Of a DNA stretch of 50,067 nt, positions 44,158 to 50,067 are shown piece after piece (position 1 is the first letter of the stretch; every line of letters starts with the position of its first letter). The stretch is taken from positions 1-50,067 of the forward strand of contig MBPM02000242.1 of the NCBI GenBank assembly GCA_001695595.3, read 5' to 3'. A model generated the notes under the pieces. That model did not search any database. It saw nothing but the letters and a program-made list of their open reading frames with translations, and was not told the DNA's origin. The DNA comes from Plasmopara viticola. Lineage: Eukaryota > Oomycota > Peronosporomycetes > Peronosporales > Peronosporaceae. The position numbers were made by a program, and so were the translations under genes.

Positions 44158-47100
44158 TCAATGTGAACACGCATGTATGCCAAGCTCTTGCATCAAGTCT
44201 TTGTGGCGCGGTCCTGGTAGCCCCTTCGTCATGATGTCCGCCAGCATGATCGCAATCTCGCAGTACTCCAACTTCACTTCACCGCGCTTGACCTCATCAC
44301 GAATGTGGTGATACTTGATGTCGATGTGCTTGGCCCGACCATGATGTACCGGATTCTTCGTCATCTTGATACACGACTGGTTGTCTTCCATGATTTTTAG
44401 CTCGGGCTCCGACTTGTCCATCGCTGCAGTAGAATCTCGCAGAGTAGACGATGCACCTATTTGCCTTCTTGAATCGCAAGACTTAGCGTGATGTACTCCG
44501 CTTCGCTCGTAGACAACGAAACACTTGACTGCTTCTTGCTTCCCCAGCTTACAGGAGCACCCATCAGCATAAACACATAGCCCGAAGTCGACTTGCGGTC
44601 AGCATGATCTCCAGCCCAGTCCGCGTCGGAATATCCACGAAAGTCCAACTTGTTGCCAGGCTTGAAGCAAATACCGTGCGACTTGGTTCCTTGCAGATAG
44701 CGTAGAATGCGCTTAACTGCAATCCAATACTCGGCTTGTGGGTTCTCCATGAAGCGCGAAACGTAGCCAACAGCAAAGGCAATGTCTGGACGTGTCGCGG
44801 TTGCCAAGTGCATGAGAGCACCCACTGCTTCACGAAATGGAGCATTAACTCTGGATGTTGCGTTGCTCGAAACAAGTCGGAAACTTACGTCCGTTGGACT
44901 TATCACAGCCTTACAGTCATTCATACTAAAACGCTCGAGAATATCATCCACGTAACGTCGCTGGCACAGAGTCAAACTGCCGTCAGCGTTGTCCACCAGC
45001 TCGATGCCCAGAACAAACGCACACTTGCCGCTGTCCGTCATTTCAAAGCGCGTCTTTAGGTCCCTTTTGATCTGCGCAATAAGTTCACTTGAGCTGCCGG
45101 TAATCAGCACATCATCGACGTACACCAGCAAAAATACACACTTGCCGTCTGTAACTTTGATGTAGAGGCATGGGTCGATTGGGATACTTGGAAACCGATC
45201 GAACATACAAACTCGTCGAACGTCTCGTTCCATACGCGCGAAGCTTGTTTCAGGCCGTAAATCGCCTTCATCAACCTCAAACAATTGTGGTCACCGTCGA
45301 GCTCCATTCCTTCGGGCACCACACACTACACGACTTCTTTCATCACGCCGTACAGAAACGCTGTCACCACATCAAGTTGATCTAGAGGCCACCCAAAGAA
45401 CTTGGTCAAGCTGATCACCATTCGCAATGTCACATACTTGATAACAGGCGAGAACGTTTCCGTGTAATTGATGCCGTATTTTTGCTTGAATCCTTTAGCC
45501 ACGAGACGCGCCTTGTACTTCTCGATGGATCCGTCGGCCTTGCGCTTAATCTTGAACACCACTTGGTTCCAATGGCTTGCTGTCCGGTGGGCAGTTTATC
45601 TGGTCGAAACACACCACGAAGGTGCAACGAGTTCAGTTCTGCATGGATCGCCTTGCGCCAGTGAACTTGGTCAGGCCCGCTAACAGCATCTTGAAATGTC
45701 ATTGGTTCTGACAGATCGCCGGCTTCGACCGCGTTTGCACTTGCTCGCCAAAAGACAGGAGGGGTGGAGTCATCACCCGATGTGGCTTTCTCTTCTTCAT
45801 CCGCGGGAAATCGTGATGTCCGCTCGACTGATCTACGCTTGGCTCGACGTTCGTTTGATCTTTCAGGAGCACTTCCTTCTTCAAGTCCAGCTCCGTGATG
45901 TTCATGATTGGTGCTTGTCGAGTTGCGATCAGTATTCGTCACACCTGTACGCTCTTGCGCTTTCCCGCCAGCTTGAAGGTCATTTGGTGAGCTGCATCCA
46001 GATCATTAATGCTTAGCGAGTCGAGGTCGAAATCGTCGTCGTCATCTTCGTGGTCACCATTACTCTTATCCAAGATGCCGAAACTTGATTCGTCGAAGGT
46101 GACATCACGAGTGATCACCTCTTGTCCAGCCTCAATATCAAACACCCTATAAGCCTTGGACACCTCTTCGTAACCCACGAAGATCCCTGCACGAGCCTTG
46201 GGGTCCCACTTGAGCCGCTTTTCTTTTGGAGTGAGAACGTTAGTCCGGCACCCAAAAACACGCATATGTTTCACGCTTGGCTTGAACTTGTGCACAATCT
46301 CAAAAGGAGTCTTGTCGTTGATCTTGGGCGACGGAAGGCGATTCTTGATGTAGATGGCCACCATAGCAGCTTCACCCCAAAAACACTTGTCCAACTTGGC
46401 ATGGTGCAATATGCTGCGGCCGATGTGACAATAGTCCGGATGGCGCGCTCTGCTGTGCCGTTGGTCTGATGTGCATATGGCACCGTGGTTTGCTGTCCGA
46501 TGCCTTCATCCTCGTAGAAAACTTGAAGCGAGCTAGTTGCAAACTCGCGGGCTCCGTCGTGTCGTACAAACTTGACCTTCTTGCCGAAGTGTGTCTGCAC
46601 CATTAAGATGTACTTTTTGACACAGTCTTCGCTCTCAGACTTGGCACACAGGCAGAAACCCTTCATGCACCCGCTAGCTTCATCCACGATCAGCAAGAGA
46701 TACTTGCTCCCTCCGAGAGAATTAATTTCCATGGGCCCACAGATGTCGAAGTGGAGCAGCTCAAAGATGTCATAGTTGCGCTTGTCCCGGTTGCTTGGAA
46801 ATGGTTTTTGAACCATCTTTCCTTGCTGACACCCTCGGCATGCACTTGATCCACTTGTCATAATAGGCACGTTTGCATCCTTGATCATATTGGTGGTAAC
46901 CACCATCTTGCGAAGCACGTCGACTGGAGCATGGCCCATCCGTGCGTGCAAGTCGGCACCACTGTTTCCACGTGTAGTCGCATTTACCGAGCGCTGTGCC
47001 GTGCGAAGCCAATACAGTCCATCCACGAGATCTGCTGTGGCCACCACTTGTTGCGAGGATTTCCGCGCAATGTGCATGTGTGCGCCATCAAACACAACTC

Positions 47101-48235
47101 TAAACTTGCCACTCTTGTTGATCTGCGGCACAGACAGCAAATTCTTGTTCATCATCGGTACGTATAGCGCGTTTTTGATCTCGATATCGCTTTCTTCACC
47201 GTCGGACAGAACTCGTTCAATTATGGTGCCAACGCCTTTGATCTCGGCCTTGTTACCGTCAGCCACCGATAGCTCGCCTTTGTCTTGTTCATTCAGCACG
47301 ACAAACTTGGCCTTATTGTTGCAGATATGGTGCGTAGCACCGCTGTCGATTGCCCACATCCCTGGCATATTCTTGCCTGTTGAAAGTCCATATTCTAGCG
47401 ATACAGCAAACGCGATACGGTCGTACTCGTAGTCGTCGTTGGGTCGATAGTAAATGTTGTTGGCTCCGCGTCCACGAGCTTGGCCGCCGCGTCGAGCACC
47501 TCGATTGTCATCCTTTTGCTTGGTCCAGCATCGCTCCACGGAATGCCCCAATTTCCCACAATACGTGCATTGGCGAGACTCACGCTCAGCACTAAACGCC
47601 TTAGCCGCATCTTCGGTCTTGATCACCGGAGTCTTTGCGCTCTGCCGCTTGATATGCTCATTCGTTAGCGCTTTTACAACGTCTTGCGTCCGCAATTCTG
47701 CGTTGCTGATCTCCAAGTTAAGAACAACGTTCTCGTAACTTTTAGGGAGACTTCGCAACAGATAGATCGCAACATCTTCATCCTCCATCTTGGCACCAAT
47801 GCTGCTGAGCTTGGCGCTGATGTTGAGGACTTCGTTGCAATGGTGCATGACGTTGTCGCCTTCCGCCATCTCCATACTAAAGAGTTGACGCTTCAAGTAG
47901 ATGCGTCCAGCCTTCTGTGATCCACCGTAGAGCGTCTTGATGCGCTGCCAGGCGACCCACACTTCCTCGCAGTCATCAACCACGTGATGGTAGTCGGCCT
48001 CCATATACAAGAGCATCAGTCCGAAAGCGACGTTGCTGGTCTTGACGTACTCGTCCGCAGCGCGAGCATCGGCGAAGGTCGGAGTTACCTCTCGGTTGAC
48101 CACGTGCCATACCGACTTGGTCAGGAACACGCCACGCATGTAGCGGTTCCACGTGGCAAAGTTGTCGCCGTTGAATTTTTCAATTGCGATCTTGGCCGAG
48201 ACATTGTGCGTTGAAGACATGGTCGTTGGGCTCAT
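44158..48235 (-). pseudogene. D3 Gag-Pol, broken after integrase
   Basis: Open from the ATG at 48235 to about 46425: Gag, CCHC C223, C226, H231, C236, protease D297, integrase first D497 and onward to the catalytic E. One T is then lost near 46425, one C near 45951 and one C near 45555. A TAG nonsense codon lies at 45326-45328 in the reverse transcriptase, with further breaks near 45178 and 44430. YVDD lies at about 45119. Stop expected at 44158. None of the D1/D2 shared breaks occur here, confirming a separate lineage. Confidence 0.86.
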
Positions 48236-48239
48236 AACC
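48228..48239 (-). promoter_or_regulatory. Primer-binding site of D3
   Basis: Minus-strand GGTTATGAGCCC next to the 5' LTR at 48240. Confidence 0.8.
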
Positions 48240-48498
48240 TGTTGAATGAGCTGAAGGAGACGAAGGGAAGAAGCGAAGAGTCTGCGCGGAGGAGGACCGG
48301 AGCGAAGACACTTAAGCAGGAGAAGGAATATTTGGAAGTGATTGATTTATTGGGGCTTACACTTCTACTTCTCGTAACCACTCATTCTACATAACGTAAT
48401 TACCTTAAACCGTAAAAAGTATAAACTATGTTGAACCGCGGTTCGGATTGAGCCGGGTTTGGATTATGTACATTACCTGAAACCCATAACCCTCAATA
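48240..48498 (-). repeat. 5' LTR of D3
   Basis: 259 bp; promoter directed left. Followed by the TSD GTTTG. Confidence 0.9.
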
Positions 48499-48503
48499 GT
48501 TTG

Positions 48504-49107
48504 TTCAGGCTCTGCATGACGCCTGTCAATATTGACGCAGCCAATGTGACAAGTTCGTCGGGATGCCATGGGGACACCACGTCGTACCTCTGGCACCTTC
48601 GACTTGGCCACATTGGTTACGGCGGTCTAGATGCCATTGTCAAGAAGAAGTATGGAATTGGTATCAACCTCAAGACAGCTACTCAGTGGGAAACATGCGA
48701 GGGCTGTGCGCTGGGCAAACAGACGCGGGTGAGCTTTATGAACTCCTCCCCAAGTCGTGCCAAACACGTGTTGGAGACTATTCACAGCGACGTGTGCGGT
48801 CCCATGCAATCACCAACGTTTGGAGGCAAGCGCTATTTCGTTACATTTGTTGACGAAAAGTCGCATTTTTGCGTTGTCTTCTTGCTCAGAAACAAGTCTG
48901 TAGTATCCGACAAGTTTGCAGAATTTGTTGCGCTAGCGGAAAACCAAACTTGCCGCCGCGTCAAGACACTTCGTTGCGATAACGGCGGAGAATTCGTGAA
49001 CGGCGCTATGACGAAGTTCTGTGCAGAGCGTGGTATTGTACAGAAATTGACACCGCCGTACACACCCCAGCTAAATGGCGTTGCAGAGCGAATGAATCGG
49101 ACGCTTG
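48504..49107 (+). pseudogene. E2 integrase fragment between D3 and D4
   Basis: Continues the E2 reading frame after D3: pre-integrase HHCC zinc motif (His-Leu-Arg-Leu-Gly-His, then Cys-Glu-Gly-Cys), core motifs Ile-His-Ser-Asp-Val, Cys-Asp-Asn-Gly-Gly and Val-Ala-Glu-Arg-Met-Asn. All three catalytic acids are present. It is open throughout and cut by the D4 LTR right after Asn-Arg-Thr-Leu. The rest of E2 lies right of the window. Confidence 0.88.
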
Positions 49108-49365
49108 TATTGAGGGTTATGGGTTTCAGGTAATGTACACAATTCAAACCCGGTTCAATCCGAACCGCGGTTCAACATAGTTTTTACATTTTACGGTTTA
49201 AGGTAATTACGTTATGTAGAATGAGTGGTTACGAGAAGTAGAAGTGTAAGCCCCAATAAATCATCACTTCCAAATATTCCTTCTCCTGCTTAAGTGTCTT
49301 CGCTCCGGTCCTCCTCCGCGCAGACTCTTCGCTTCTTCCTTTCGTCTCCTTCAGCTCATTCAACA
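49108..49365 (+). repeat. 5' LTR of D4
   Basis: 258 bp, TATTG...CAACA, with the palindrome AACCGCGGTT at 49163-49172. Confidence 0.9.
49163..49172. promoter_or_regulatory. AACCGCGGTT palindrome in D3-type LTRs
   Basis: Perfect 10-bp palindrome within a CGGTTCAA repeat in U3, present in all four D3-type LTRs. It is a candidate dimeric regulator site, a motif-only inference. Confidence 0.3.
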
Positions 49366-49377
49366 GGTTATGAGCCC
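49366..49377 (+). promoter_or_regulatory. Primer-binding site of D4
   Basis: GGTTATGAGCCC abutting the LTR; gag ATG at 49370. Confidence 0.8.
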
Positions 49378-50067
49378 AACGACCATGTCTTCAACGCACA
49401 CTGTCTCGGCCAAGATCGCAATCGAAAAATTCAACGGCGACAACTTTGCCACGTGGAACCGCTACATGCGTGGCGTGTTCCTGACCAAGTCGGTATGGCA
49501 CGTGGTCAACCGAGAGGTAACTCCGACCTTCGCCGATGCTCGCGCTGCGGACGAGTACGTCAAGACCAGCAACGTCGCTTTCGGACTGATGCTCTTGTAT
49601 ATGGAGGCCGACTACCATCACGTGGTTGATGACTGCGAGGAAGTGTGGGTCGCCTGGCAGCGCATCAAGACGCTCTACGGTGGATCACAGAAGGCTGGAC
49701 GCATCTACTTGAAGCGTCAACTCTTTAGTATGGAGATGGCGGAAGGCGACAACGGCATGCACCATTGCAACGAAGTCCTCAACATCAGCGCCAAGCTCAG
49801 CAGCATTGGTGCCAAGATGGAGGATGAAGATGTTGCGATCTGTCTGTTGCGAAGTCTCCTTTAAAGTTACGAGAACGTTGTTCTTAACTTGGAGATCAGC
49901 AACGCAGGATTGCGGACGCACGACGTTGTAAAAGTGCTAACGAATGAGCATATCAAGCGGCAGAGCGCAAAGACTCCGGTGATCAAGACCGAAGATGCGG
50001 CTAAGGCGTTTAGTGCTGAGCGTGAGTCTCGCCAATGCACGTATTGTGGGAAATTGGGGCATTCCGT
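49370..50067 (+). pseudogene. D4 Gag, interrupted by a 1-base gain
   Basis: Gag of the D type, open for 164 residues to TAA at 49862-49864. There the sequence has an extra base and T substitutions relative to D3. The normal frame resumes immediately and reaches the CCHC knuckle at the window edge (Cys-Thr-Tyr-Cys-Gly-Lys-Leu-Gly-His). Only the 5' quarter of the element is visible. Confidence 0.83.

Larger units (their letters stand above)
43892..48498 (-). mobile_element. Copia element D3 inserted in E2
   Basis: 4607 bp with two 259-bp LTRs (43892-44150, 48240-48498) and a GTTTG TSD on both sides. The right LTR carries several substitutions relative to the left, so it is older than the B and C insertions. 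Confidence 0.92.
49108..50067 (+). mobile_element. Copia element D4, 5' part only
   Basis: Starts with TATTGAGGG after GCTTG (49103-49107, expected half TSD) and runs off the right edge inside gag. Same family as D3 but opposite strand, so D3 and D4 are divergent, 609 bp apart. Confidence 0.9.

Noticed and set aside
48459..49133. Host gene between D3 and D4
   Set aside because: The translation is copia integrase (HHCC and D,D,E motifs) and continues the E2 frame across the D3 TSD.
49146..49162. RNA polymerase III B-box-like GGTTCAATCC in the D4 LTR
   Set aside because: One base short of the consensus and no A box at a proper distance.

Overview
The whole 50 kb window is a nest of Ty1/copia (Pseudoviridae-like) LTR retrotransposons. 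I see no host gene, tRNA, rRNA, CRISPR array or other element class; every base belongs to a retrotransposon, an LTR or a target-site duplication (TSD). The proteins are single-ORF Gag-Pol polyproteins in the copia order Gag, CCHC knuckle, protease, integrase (HHCC plus D,D35E), reverse transcriptase (YVDD), RNase H. The protein style (TNT1-94-like), base composition and a CATTTTGCC motif resembling the oomycete core promoter suggest an oomycete such as Phytophthora or a downy mildew. That is inference; the window has no host marker.

Five families in two clades are present. Clade 1 (A, C, E) has Gag starting Met-Ser-Pro-(Ser/Asn)-Pro and a pol stop codon inside the 3' LTR. Clade 2 (B, D) has Gag starting Met-Ser-Pro-(Ser/Thr)-Thr-Met and a stop at the polypurine tract. 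All carry the primer-binding site GGTTATGAGCCC directly after the 5' LTR. It is complementary to the anticodon arm of a yeast-type initiator tRNA-Met (half-tRNA priming, as in Drosophila copia) and contains the first gag ATG.

Layout: 1-18527, tandem A array (LTR-A1-LTR-A2-LTR, + strand). A2 is broken by B1 (4792-9542, -) and B2 (10914-15667, +, intact 1350-aa ORF). 18528-18661, a piece of the D1 3' LTR. 18662-27662, tandem C array (LTR-C1-LTR-C2-LTR, - strand; C1 intact, 1376 aa), flanked by one CGCCT TSD. 27663-32219, the rest of D1 (-). 32220-34159, E1 (-), the oldest and most decayed layer. 34160-35705, E2 LTR and gag (+). 35706-40403, chimeric D2 (-). 40404-43891, second copies of E1 and of the E2 LTR and gag. 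43892-48498, D3 (-). 48499-49107, E2 integrase fragment. 49108-50067, start of D4 (+), running off the window.

History read from the nesting: E1 was hit by D1 (in pol) and E2 (in gag). E2 was hit by D3 and D4. The A and C arrays lie in the D1 3' LTR, and B1 and B2 went into A2. Unequal crossover between D1 and D3, within about 60 bp of their RNase H regions, duplicated about 8.19 kb. It left D2 as a hybrid with two different LTRs and no TSD. B2 and C1 are the only full-length uninterrupted polyproteins and could supply proteins to the others.
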